Below, one piece after another: positions 52,311 to 63,355 of a DNA stretch of 64,000 bases (position 1 is the first letter of the stretch; the number at the start of each line of letters is the position of its first letter). A model generated the notes under the pieces. It searched no databases and was not told the DNA's origin. It was given only the letters and a program-made list of their open reading frames with translations. The translations under genes and the position numbers were made by a program. Source of the DNA: Anticarsia gemmatalis (taxonomy: Eukaryota; Arthropoda; Insecta; Lepidoptera; Erebidae); assembly GCF_050436995.1 (NCBI RefSeq), contig NC_134755.1, positions 8,185,001-8,249,000 of the forward strand, read 5' to 3'.

Positions 52311-54352
52311 ATAAATTGAAAGGAATGGTACTTAAGGCTTTTATAACTATGAATTAATTGCTATCGCGCAATTTGTTGTTAATTATTTGCATTAATTATG
52401 TTTTAATAACGCCATTTAAATATTTACGAAAATACAGTAGAATTTAAGGCATTAAAGACTGATTCAATACGGTAATGCATTTACTTATAACTTACGTTGG
52501 CGCCACGATGAACACAGAAATCAGGTAAATAAATTAAGTACTTACTTATTTAATTATTATGCAAATATTTTTATGAAATATTTATTAATTTATTCAGTGT
52601 ATAATTATCCTTTGGACTGAGGTAATGGCATTCCAATACATAATTGGCTATTAACTCTATAAATAGTTTTGATTTAGCAGTCTATAAAAATGAAAAACTA
52701 ATTGTTTTTGGAAAATGCTGTGCAAAGCTCCATCTGTGTTTGAAAACACGAACTAGCTAGACTAGTGCAAAATACAGTAGCACCATCTTGGGGACAGACG
52801 GTGTTTGCAATAATGCGCCACCCCTTGCAGCGTGTCTGCAGTGAGGGGTGACAAACATACGGGCCGCATTACGTAACGCGGTCGCCATCGCTACCAAACC
52901 CTGGCTCTATCAACCAACGAACTAATGCCCTCGTATTGTATTTGTATTTACGACACATAAATATTTTTTATCTTGATTCTGTATGAACTGCATATAAATA
53001 TCCTAATTGTTATGAGGGAAAATCGTCGCTAACATGCCCGAGTTTATCCAGACGAAGTTGTTCGGCCATGACGCGGAAATGAATAGTTACCATATTTTCT
53101 GGGACAATTTTCATCTATGTTACGCTTCAACGGTTTGGTCTTATGTTCAAATTTGTTGTAGCGAGCGTTGTATATGACAGGCTGATAACTTTACTGGTAG
53201 ACGGGTAGACAGTTGGGAGCACGTCGTAATAGATATATTTTCATAAACAATGTTTTGTCGCGTACTCGTGTAACTTATAGATATACCAGCCGTTTCATAA
53301 TCAAATCAAAGTGAACATGTACGATATTATACTATGAATACTTATTTATATATTGAATAAATAACAACTAGTTACTGATAGAGTCATTATACCTTTTAGG
53401 CGAGTTTTACAGAGTGACTGTGAAACCAGCTTTAAGTGTTATGACATATAGTAAACGTTTGATGTACACATGTGCATAAGTACCTAATTATATGGTTGTA
53501 TTATGTGAATGTAGGTGCCTTTAAGTCCTTGTAAAATAGGTCGTTTACGAGCCCAGTAAAGCGGCTGCAACTTTGTAGCCAAACATATAATGATATTACT
53601 GAATTATGTACTTACCTTCTACCTGTCCCATATTACTCGTATTTAATAATATATTATGAATTTATATTGACATTAACTTAAATTGATTTTTCACGACTTT
53701 GTGTAACGTACAGCCCTTTACTACACATTCGTTTTATGGACATTGTTATAAGTATTCATCTATTACAGACTTTTCAAAGTTGTGTCACATTTTCACACCT
53801 GGTATCTGACGGGGCTCTACCTATGTGTACGACAAAGCTGCCTTTCTCTACCCAACTTTAAACTAAAACTTAGTTAGCAGTGTATCTTATGTTTATCATG
53901 ACATAAATGATTTCATTTTAAATTCAATAATACAAAGACAGTAGCCGTAATATTTGTTTTTAATAGTTGAACATTTAATCCAACACACATAGCAGGTACA
54001 TAGAATTGTATTTCCTCGCTACCTATGCTCGAAATTTAATCAGCAAATTTTTATAAATTTAACAAATATTCCTCGTGCATCGCAAATTTTCACCTTCTTA
54101 TTTCCTATAGCTAAAGAAGGAATACTCCAAATTAAAACTTCTATACACTATCTTCTACCCACAACTACGACTGCATAGAAAGATGTTATTTTTTTATTCA
54201 TGTTAAGAGCTAATTTTAACGAAATATATTTAATTGTAGTAACAAATACATCCTTACATATCATGTTTATAATTATACCTAATACTAGTAGATTTCCATG
54301 GTGATTATAACATTACTTAGAATGCCTAGATCGAACGCATAGATAAAGAAGT
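52311..54352. other. non-coding stretch
   Basis: No gene is supported. A short GC-rich hairpin (CACCCCTTGCAG against CTGCAGTGAGGGGTG, with a bulge) lies near 52.82-52.85 kb. A consensus donor AAG|GTAAGTA on the minus strand (intron from 53615) has no visible partner exon. Confidence 0.5.
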
Positions 54353-54371
54353 TTAACCCATATCTTCCCAC

Positions 54372-55476
54372 CGCCCCATTTAAGGTGCACTTATATTTTA
54401 CACGATAAAACCTGAATGTTAACAATTAACGATAAATTTTATAATTTTATTATATACTAGACATCTTTGCGGTTAATCTAGTAGTAATTGGCAGCGATTG
54501 TGGTCATTAGTATTTTTTTTATAAAATTCCGAGTTTGATCAATTTCGAGCAACACGAGTGGCAGGAAAAGGTATGTAATAACTATTATATTTATTGTTCA
54601 TAATTTTAGTGGGGCGATGTTTTGGTAAGTAATAAGGTTATATTATCAGGTAATAATAGTAACATAAAGTTATTTCATTTTTTCATGTGAATTTTACAAT
54701 GTTCTATTGTACGCCCCATTTGAGGTGCGTTGGGAACAGAAGGCACCATGATAATTTGTTTGAACAATTTTATTGGAACATAGTTTATATAAAATTTAGA
54801 GTTATTATTTCTGTTTTTTTTAGTTACAGGTTGAATATCAGTGAATTCTATCAGCTTTAGAAGACGATAACATTACAATTTCAGCTAATATTTATATCAC
54901 GCCACCTGAAAATGATGATTTGAGTGACGAAAATAGTGGAAGCAAGGATGCAGGGGCGACTTATAATCTTGCGCGTTGCTAATTGTTGGCTGAAGCCGAA
55001 GTTCGACGTACGGTTTCATCATCAGAAGTTCAGAAGTTATGTGGTAAGGCAATGTGGACGACTGTTTGACGTCAATGGGAAAGGCGAAGCGGTGAAGACC
55101 CCTATTTGATCCGATATGTCTGCTGCGCCCCTAAGAAAGCTAAGACTATGATCAAGAGGAAGGAAAGGATCATTATATTATCAAAACGGAGCTCAAATTT
55201 GGTGACGTGAATGCCACAAAAGCCTAATTTTAGGAGCCGCTAATGAAGGGTTTGCGAAATTTTTTGCACATTGCCTGCAATATTGCCTCACAATTCAATA
55301 TTTTTTGTTTTACTGATTTATTTTTCATTTATTTATTTATTATTTTATTATTTTACTTGTAATTTTATCTATTGCTTTGATATTCCATAAATAAAAGTGA
55401 TATAACATAACAACAGGTATTTTTTTCTCTATACATATACCAGTGGCATATTATCCCAACGCCCCATTTAAGATGC
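54372..55476 (+). repeat. three direct copies of a 17-base piggyBac subterminal motif
   Basis: The copies are CGCCCCATTTAAGGTGC (54372-54388), CGCCCCATTTGAGGTGC (54712-54728) and CGCCCCATTTAAGATGC (55460-55476). All are in the same orientation and at most one base from the first. Repeated subterminal words in DNA transposons usually bind the transposase. Confidence 0.8.
54830..55110 (+). pseudogene. piggyBac transposase N-terminal relic
   Basis: One frame reads ..LEDDNITISANIYI..., then PPENDDLSDENSGS..., then NLARC-stop-LLAEAEVR. The acidic DLSDENSGS stretch followed by an NL..(Q)LLAEAE motif is typical of the N-terminal region of PGBD-type transposases, just before the catalytic domain. 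Stops at about 54840 and in the NLARC/LLAEAE junction break the frame. The catalytic DDD core and the C-terminal cysteine-rich domain are not visible. An acceptor-like TTTTTTTTAGTTACAG precedes the frame and a donor-like GGTAAGTAA lies at 54625, suggesting a former 5' intron. The 61-codon frame at 54924 is in a different register. Confidence 0.65.
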
Positions 55477-55614
55477 GGTACTGAATTTCAGTTACCCTAC
55501 AGCCCTAAAAAAATTTACGCCTATTTTTGTTTTATTGAAAGGCTACTTTAAATAAAAGTGTAAAGAAAACAATGTATTTTTGAATATTTATTGCTTTGGG
55601 AAGATATGGGATAA

Positions 55615-57203
55615 ATTCCTTAGCATCGTATGTCCGTTTAATTATTATAATTTATATATTTGTGCTAATATAATCTGGATTCTTCATTCAGCTTCTATAC
55701 TTATCTATTATATATTCTGATACGGCGGCCAAGTAGTATCAATTTCATTTCACTTTATTGGTGCTAGTTATAATTATGTTGTATATATTTTGAATGTTAT
55801 AGTTACTTAACTACAATAAAGTATTGTACAAAATTCAATATACGCCCCCAACTCAATACAAATACTGATAGAGTCGGTATACATACAGTAATAGCACCGA
55901 ACACGGCGTGCCATACCTGCCCGCTCACTGCATCACATTAAAAGTAAATCAATGTTGTGAGTCCTTTTAACGTGCCATCGACTAATAAATTCCAAATAAT
56001 TGACTCACATCGACTCCCATCCTTCCCACAGAACAAAGAATACCGAACTATGAAAATTCAAAAAACAAGAAATTGCGTGACAGAAATAAATACTTTCCCT
56101 ATATACAAACGCTATATAAATATATCCAAACACGTGTTCGTGAGGAAACGAGCGGTGCGTACAGAATGACAATAGGGATTTCCCTTTCAAGCGGAAAATT
56201 TACGTGATAAAAATTCTAAATAGTCGCGTGTGAAAAAAATTGTATAAGGTCCAAAAATAAAGTGGCTGCGGTAGGTGTCATTATGTAGTCTTATAGCGGT
56301 TTTGTGTGGGGCCGTAAATCAGTGGAGAACGTGAGAATGGATTCATTATTTAGACAATATACGATACGTGGTTGGGCGTTTACGTAGATGAACGCTACGT
56401 ATACCGTATATAGGGTTGTCGTGCCGCCTCCGCGCTGCCTTCGCTAAACTCCCAGTGACGGAAGCGACTGCTCGTATAAACCGTACATATTTACTGCCAC
56501 CGCTATCGTTACGTGGTTGCTCAGTTACTGTACAAGTTTTGTTTAGTTACTAGAATCTGCTTATGTAAACAATTTCCTGTCTTCTTCGTCATATTCGCCT
56601 TTATTATCAATCAGCGTGTTTACGACTTAGCACATATTTGCTAAAATACACCGTCCCATAATTTCTGCTGTATTGCCTTTAATTGTTTTTTATTACAAAT
56701 GCTTACTAAAATGCAAAGTTGAAGTAAAAACGGTACAAAAAATCATACACTATTCTACTATCTGCGACAAGATAATATGAAAAATCACGCACTTATAGTC
56801 GTTTTGAAACTATCTTCCACCCTTAAGTTGTCAGCGATACATTGATAAGCAACAACCCTACCCCTGCCTACCTAGTTTCGATTCTACGGCCCGTTGCTTG
56901 GCTCGTTGATTCCTGACTGATACGAATCTCGACGAGTTTCGCGTAAACTTGTTTGGTTATGTAAACGCGTATTAGATTCTGATTAAGCGATTGACTAAAA
57001 CGGAGCTTATGAAATGCCGAGTTTTTTGTCGAAACGCCCGCTCTACGTCATCATGACGCTGCCGGTGGGAACTTTAATTGTCCATCCATTCATCGTTTCG
57101 CTATTTTATTCAAATATAAATTGTTATTTACACAAATTAGTTTAACTTTTTATTTAATAAACATTAGCTACTGTATAAAGCGTTATTTTCCTATTAGAAA
57201 AAA
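55615..57203. other. non-coding stretch
   Basis: No gene is supported. A GC-richer block with many CG dinucleotides at about 56.33-56.56 kb (ACGTGGTTGG, CTACGTATACCG) may be regulatory. Confidence 0.45.
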
Positions 57204-57233
57204 TTGCAGCCATTTTTATTGAAATGGCTGCAA
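57204..57233. promoter_or_regulatory. perfect palindrome carrying two Pho/YY1 cores
   Basis: TTGCAGCCATTT, a six-base spacer TTATTG, and AAATGGCTGCAA form a perfect 12-bp inverted repeat. Each arm holds a GCCATTT core as bound by Pho/YY1. Together with the two AGATGGCG sites downstream (57351 and 57540) it makes a small cluster of Pho/CTCF-like words, as in Polycomb response elements and insulators. As RNA it would be a short hairpin, too short for a typical microRNA precursor. Confidence 0.4.
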
Positions 57234-57350
57234 GCTGTTCAATGCAAGCAGAGTTTCAAAAAAGTACGTACTTTTCAATGAGGGCGCATCTTGCACTTTC
57301 CCAAATGCAATCTCAACCCCTTAATAGAGAAAGTTCATCTGCCCTTGAAG

Positions 57351-57549
57351 AGATGGCGCTGCATCTCGTACATAACACCTCTAATTTGTCACAATTTTAT
57401 ATCAAACATCTTCGTTATATTGACATATTCACATTTTGTTGTATAATAAAAATTATATTAGTGGAATATTGAAAAAATGCGGTCTCAAAGTTCAAAGGTC
57501 GTTTGTTGACCTTGCCAAATAGTTTGCGTGCAAAAATATAGATGGCGTT
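57351..57549 (+). promoter_or_regulatory. two AGATGGCG sites (CTCF/Pho-like)
   Basis: AGATGGCGCT (57351-57360) matches the core of the CTCF consensus exactly, and AGATGGCGTT (57540-57549) nearly so. The 5' half of the CTCF consensus is absent at both. A third identical core, AGATGGCGCT, is at 12998-13007. Confidence 0.3.
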
Positions 57550-57983
57550 CTATTTGCAAATTCAGCTACCGTTCGCAAAACGTTGATTCTAATCAAGTTT
57601 TAGAATGACTAATGTTTTAATCTCATATTATTTTTAAAAGAATTATTATTAATACTTAATTGTAATTACCACAATAAATGCAAATCCGTACAAGGTGCTT
57701 AAGCTATAAAGTTAATTGTTTAGATATAAAAATATGGGAAATAGGTTTAATTAAAATTATGCTAATTATTTTTAGAATTAATTAAACTTAATTATAGTAA
57801 GTAGTGGGTTACTTTAATGTAAGTACCTGCTAAATAAAATTTAGCCCCAGACATCACATTTAACGCTCTAAAAAAGAAAAACTTGCATTTTTTTAATTTC
57901 TCAACTGTATTACTAAAAGACATTAGAAGTCAATTCAAACAATTGTATAACTTTATTGCTTTCCACATTTATGTCAGAAAGAG

Positions 57984-58018
57984 ACTCTAGCTAATGATGC
58001 AATATCATTAGCTAGAGT
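57984..58018. repeat. perfect 15-bp inverted repeat with 5-base loop
   Basis: ACTCTAGCTAATGAT, loop GCAAT, ATCATTAGCTAGAGT. The arms are identical on inversion. There is no larger terminal structure or target duplication, so it may be a tiny palindrome-forming insertion or a hairpin in RNA. Confidence 0.7.
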
Positions 58019-58878
58019 AAAAAAATGTATTTCAGAAAAAAACTGCTTCTCAAATCTTATCAAATTCTTCACAATCATAAATACACGAAAACTCGTAGAT
58101 TTTTCGAGTACATGCCGTATACGACAAGCTCGATGCTCTCCCATGGGCATCGTGTTGGGCTAAGGGGTTATTCCGAGGGACAGTGGCGACACCTGTGTCC
58201 GTTCCCAAAACATACCGATCACCAATCTGATTGCTATGTGTAGTAACTATACTCTATGAGCATCGTTTGAGATGCCGTGACTCAATGATTCAATGGTTTG
58301 TTTAAATGGACTGTCAAAGAATAGTACCGTAATTACCGAAATAACAGCTTAGTGACAAAATACACAAACCCTATTTTCCCAAAGGTTCAACCACTCACTC
58401 AAAAAACACTTACATTTCTATAGATAGGAGTTGTCGAAACAAACACTTTTACATTCCTCCAAGTAGTTCCTATGTACCTAATATCTAAATTCATTTATAA
58501 CCTTTCTTTACATAGACTTCCCTAAAGTATGTAATTAGTTTCTATAGCCTGATCATGTAGAATGATTTTGAACCCCAGATTACGGTACAATTTTATCATA
58601 CTTTTTTTTTACATACAACATTTTTACGTCGAGTTTTTATGTTTTAGATTTTATCATCGTTCACTGTACAGTCCACATCTGCGATGACATTTGCAAAAGA
58701 TGTAAATGTGAGCTATAATGTTGTGTAAGGTCAAGAGGTATTCAACAACATAGATGACGTTTAAACGATACAATGAAAACATAGAATTGGTTCGTTTAAT
58801 ATCATGCATTTTCGATGGGATGGTTTCAAGCTCTTAGCAAAAGGTAAATACACCGGGATTAAAGCAATTATGCATTAT

Positions 58879-59060
58879 CCTTGGGGTCTATCACATATCT
58901 CAGTAGACAACTATTCAAAAGCCACTATGCTGTACATTGTTTTGTCCCTTTGATTATAGTGATTAACATGTTACGCCAAAGGAGCACCGTACTGCATAGT
59001 GGCTAACAATTTGACATATATATACTTATTGTCTACAGAGATACATGATAACCTCCCTGG
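58879..59060. mobile_element. fold-back element with imperfect long arms
   Basis: The left arm from about 58889 (TATCACATATCTCAGTAGAC, later GCCACTATGCTGTAC) is mirrored by the right arm ending at about 59050 (TATCATGTATCTCTGTAGAC when inverted, later GCCACTATGCAGTAC). The right arm carries about 15 extra bases. The similarity fades towards the centre. This is a MITE-like or snap-back element of some age; no clear target duplication could be fixed. Confidence 0.55.
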
Positions 59061-61019
59061 TCGCAATCCCAACCTGCCAGACAAGTAAAGTTAGTTTTAG
59101 CTAACAAATTTCACTTAGACCTCCCACTGGGTTTTCGATACACAATTTATTCAAATATAATGAAATCAGCTACCGATCAAAGCCAACCAAAATATCAAAC
59201 AAACTACTGAAATGGATAATTTCAATACATATCTAAAGCTCAATGTAGCCCTAAGTGTCGGCGTTAGTCAAAGCTTGTATACTTAAGTGGTGGGTCAAAG
59301 ATCACAGTTAACTGTGGTTCGTGACAGGTTGCTCGCAACCACAACCCATTTCAATTAGCCGACTGATTATCTATATGTGATGACGTATAAGTGTTATGTA
59401 AGATTATTTTTTTCTATTTATTTATTTATCGTTTAGGTACTTATTATCTAATCGTTGTAGCATTTGTTTTCGTTCTTGAGGACCGATACTGCGCTTTATT
59501 TACTTCTGTTGCTTTTGGAGTTCAGTTCAGTGCTCAGGTTTCTGACTTTGTCTGAAGGTTATGCATACATAATAATAATATGTGTAACGATGAGTAAGAT
59601 TTCCTGTAACGACCGACTAGTTAGCTACATAAAACTAATGTGTAAATTTCACTTGTAAGACAAATATTTGAAATATACCAGAACCGGATGATTACTGTGT
59701 TTTGCAGTCCCTAAAATTATAATTATTCTTCAAAAAGAAAAAAATCGTTGTCCATTCTATAGCAAAAGGAAAGTCCCATAAGAAATATTGTTCACGATAC
59801 GAAGAGCTTCGTCAAAGCGCCGCCGGTCGATCGACGAACTTTATACGGCGCATATGAAGTTATGAACACCTTATGGCATATTTCGCTAAATAAGAAATAC
59901 CTCTATCATCGCTATCCCCTACACCCCTGAATGACAGCGGCGAACGTTCGGAACGCGCGTCTATCAAAAACTATATTTCTCACCTACCGAACACAAAAGG
60001 AAAAATGACGTACATACTCAACGTAAGCCTCTAAATGTCCCGTAAAAGTATTGAGAGCGAAAAGTCGCTAAATTTGAGGCGTTCTCTGAGGCTTTTTGAG
60101 GAAAGCCCCGATGCTGGTGTTATAGGCTATGAGAGGCCCGGGAGGGAGGCTCTATAGGCACTTTACACGCTCTACCGCAGCTAACCTCCGCCCAAATGTA
60201 ATAACACGCCACCAGCTCTCTGTTTCAATTTGGGAACAAATTGAAATTGTTTTTATTTGAATAATATTACTGTGCAGTCGCTGTAGTATCCACAAACGGC
60301 CAGTTATGATATTATATTATTTTATAACGATATCAACTTGATGTTCTCGATGAAAACGATACTGATCGTTATCTTTAGACGTGGGAATATTTTGGTCCTA
60401 ACATTTTATATGGGTAGCTAGAAAATAATCCTTTGGTCTATTTGGACCAATCCACACGATCAATCTTGGTCATAATATTTTAATAGTTTTACAAATTCAT
60501 ATTTTAGAGATACCAAAATCTACATAATCCATTAGAATTGACTTTAGCAAGTAGATTAGTAGATTGCTGAATGAATCAATGTCCTCATTTGAACAATAAG
60601 GATCAAGGACTGACAGGTTCCGCCTCACGAAGACAATTGCAGCTCATTTCTGTAAATTGTCTCATACAACAGTCTCGGTAGGAGGATAAGTGGATGGCAC
60701 TCATTTCACTTCCAGATTAGTACTGAAACAAAAAAGAATACCACTCCTTTTATTACTGGACGAAATGAGTTCAAAGCCCACTTAATTAATGAATAAGGAT
60801 GTTTTTTACTCTGAAAATATCTTAGCAACAAAATTTCGGTTCAATATTACGATGGAGATAGCTAAGCTTTAGGTATAACTTATCCACTTTGAACCTTCTT
60901 GAGCGTAGGTACGTAGACGCTCGGTTTTTTCGTAGCAAACATCCTGTTTCGTATTCCGTTCTTGTAGAAAATAATTCCTATTAATAAAATTATTATAAAC
61001 GGTGTTCATTGTTACGCAA
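59061..61019. other. non-coding stretch
   Basis: No gene is supported. About 59.80-60.20 kb is GC-richer, with a GTCGATCGAC palindrome and several GAGGCT/AGCCTC words. No complete element was identified. Confidence 0.45.
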
Positions 61020-61180
61020 TTCAGCGTGTTTGAGTGGGGATGCGGGGCGCGCGTTGCATCCTTTATCACGAGTCGGGGTGTGCGGGGGTGCGCGGTGCTG
61101 CGCGCGGGGCAGGGACCGCCGCTGGAAAAATTGCACATAAATATTGAAGCTGCCACTTACACGTGCGCCCACCGACTGAC
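61020..61180 (-). promoter_or_regulatory. GC/CpG-rich island with splice-like signals
   Basis: About 160 bases are very GC-rich within AT-rich DNA. On the minus strand an initiator-like TCAGTC and a GTAAGTG come first, then a good acceptor GCAATTTTTCCAG directly followed by the most GC-rich part (CGGCGGTCCCTGCCCC). This could be a promoter with a short first exon, or an exon start. The frames through it are not recognisable. Confidence 0.3.
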
Positions 61181-61439
61181 GAGAGCTCAATGTGGATGTG
61201 CCTCACTTTTCACAGGACTTGTCTTGACAACTTATGAGATCAGTTTTAGGTAATGAGGAAGCAATATGCTAATATATAATGCTAAGGAAGCAATAATGCC
61301 CTATTAACGACTGGAGCATTTCACCCACACCCCGGAATTTGGCTTTAACTATGAAAAACCTTTTGCCTTTTGCCATGTACAAGTAAATAACATTATTGAT
61401 TACAACAGCAATTCGTAGTTTCTAAGGATTAGTGCCAAG

Positions 61440-61500
61440 TGTCGTTCTCTGGTGCCTGCCTATCCCCATATGAAATAGGCGTGATTTAGTATTTATGTCT
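61440..61500 (+). repeat. dispersed lepidopteran retroposon tail fragment
   Basis: GGTGCCTGCCTATCCCC, followed after a short gap by TAGGCGTGATTTAG, resembles the 3' tail of a repeat frequent in moths (a GTGCCTGCCTACCCC..GGCGTGAT pattern). Only about 60 bases are recognisable, with no head. Confidence 0.45.
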
Positions 61501-63334
61501 TTACGTATTCGTATTAACAAAAATAAAGACTTACTATTTTTTTATTTTTCTAGGACGTCAGCTAGTTAAGATCAATGATCATTGTTATCAATTATGAAAA
61601 AAATAAAATTCCTATAAATATCTTGTACCATCACAATTTTTTTCTAGACTTACCAAACAAATAATCCAACGAGAACTCCGTGGAACATCCACACAAAACC
61701 AACGATGCTGCGATGGGAGCCCTCGTTCTTTTTCTTGTAGCAAATTTCGCAACAATCTCACTTATTATGCCACACAAATTTCTGCTCCCCGCCCAACTCC
61801 AGACGTGAAATTAAAATTTCCTACTTACCCCCCTTTTTGTATACGATACGAGCCGAATAGCTAAATAAATATTGCTACTTAAGAACCTTTAGTACGCCGA
61901 CTACGTTATCTTTTTATGAATATTTGTACTTATTAGTTTCGACTTGAGATATTCTTGGTGGCTTTGAGATGCTCTCCCTTCTCTTTATAGAAGAGTAATT
62001 TTATGTCGATTATTTATGAATTCAATGACTACATAAACATCACACATAAACTCATTAAAAAACACGAAAATTATGAGCAGACAAACGAATAAAATAGTTG
62101 TATGATTTTTTTCGATCTAGCTAGCAAGCTATAATTAAACTGTTTAGCTATCGACAGAGCCTAAGTGACCACTAACCTCCCAAAAACAAAACTAATCTAA
62201 ACCTATATAGCCCCTTAAAAATTTTCATTAACATAAAACGTTATCATTTAGAATAGAGAATCAGCGATACAACAACAGTAATACCAACAATGAGCAAATG
62301 ACAAAACCTTATTACATAGTAAGAGTGGTTAAAAGATACTGTGTGCTTTGAGGAAAACGAAGGCTGCCCATTCTTGTAGTCGATAGACCTTCTACTAATT
62401 TCCCAGAAAGCGTGGCTTACTCACTTTTAACCTACTTATTAAGAACTTGCATTTACATTAATTATGCAACTTGATCGTTTATATCGTTCCTTCTACACTT
62501 CTTCTTCTACTTCTTCATACACAGAAGGAATAACTGATGTGTCACTTTAATCTATACTTATATTAAATCTGTAGAGAGGTAAATTGCATATATTGTATTA
62601 GTTCTGTATATTACATAAATTTAAAAAATCTTTATTTAGACTAATTATTTCAAAATTTTATATTTATTTTATTACTGTAATCCGATTTTATTTATAATCT
62701 TGATACAATCAAATATTGGACAGTAAAAGTTATTAATTTAAAATATTTTTTTTTTCAAACGCCTTAGAGCTTGTATATAAATGTTTTAAGTAAGATTTCT
62801 ACTTACTATTATAATAATAAAGCTAGCTTGATAGTGTTAGGAAATCTTTCCACAAGCATATTTTTCTAGTACAAGTCGAAAAGATCATATTTCCACTCTT
62901 TCAAGAATAGCAGTTTTAAAATTCTCTACCTGTCATCAGTTGCAAAAAATATAATTTTCGAGCAGGTCACGCTTCATTATGTTAGACATGGGATCAAATG
63001 ATAAATGTTATATAATATACAGGTATGACAGGTGTATTATTAGTGATGGTCAAAACCTGATGGATTCTTTACCTTCTCCCCTTGATATATACCGAGATAT
63101 GGGACGCTATTGTGCCATGAAAATCACACGACCAAAAAACATGTAGAGATGATTTATTGGAGAACGAACTACGAGTAGAAATGAAAAATATTTCTGTAGA
63201 CTATTGAACTATAATATTATATTTAGACATTAAAACTAGTATCTGCTGTTTGAGGACTGATCTCGTTTATTTTTTATTTATTTATGAAATTATTGTGTTT
63301 ATTCGTTAGTAAATTTAATTTTTACTTGTTTCAG
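61501..63334. other. non-coding AT-rich stretch, right end
   Basis: No gene is supported. CTTCTTCTACTTCTTC near 62.50 kb is a small simple repeat. The strong T-rich tract up to 63334 serves the candidate micro-exon. No abd-A coding exon is seen before the window ends. Confidence 0.5.
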
Positions 63335-63355
63335 GTGAATTTGGCTGCCTTCTGG
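63335..63355 (+). other. candidate 21-nt micro-exon
   Basis: A long T-rich tract and TTTTTACTTGTTTCAG (ending at 63334) give a near-ideal acceptor. GTGAGTG begins only 21 bases later (63356), so the enclosed exon would be 21 nt, seven codons, open in two of three frames (VNLAAFW in one). Micro-exons occur in posterior Hox genes such as Ubx. If abd-A lies to the right, this could be an upstream exon or part of a non-coding RNA. The splice signals are good; exon status is unproven. Confidence 0.3.

Larger units (their letters stand above)
54357..55610 (+). mobile_element. piggyBac-family element, internally deleted
   Basis: This is a 1,254-bp element with perfect 14-bp terminal inverted repeats (CCCATATCTTCCCA at 54357-54370 and its complement at 55597-55610). 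The left flank is TTAA (54353-54356), the piggyBac target site; the right flank is ATAA, a one-base decayed copy. Three direct copies of a 17-base subterminal motif (CGCCCCATTTAAGGTGC and variants) lie at 54372, 54712 and 55460. The last sits in a 29-base near-duplicate of the left terminus. Inside is a short relic of a transposase. Complete elements are usually about 2-3 kb, so much of the coding part is gone. It could be moved only by a related active transposase. Confidence 0.85.

Noticed and set aside
55317..55375. ATTT/TTTA-rich stretch considered as a microsatellite
   Set aside because: It is irregular low-complexity sequence inside the piggyBac element, without a clean repeat unit.
3674..57683. 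About ten ATGCAAAT/ATTTGCAT octamers considered as a POU-site enrichment
   Set aside because: Only about twice the number expected from base composition, and scattered without clustering.
43406..62146. 18-base identity GCTATAATTAAACTGTTT at 43.41 and 62.13 kb
   Set aside because: The flanks are unrelated, and one such AT-rich match is not surprising in 64 kb.
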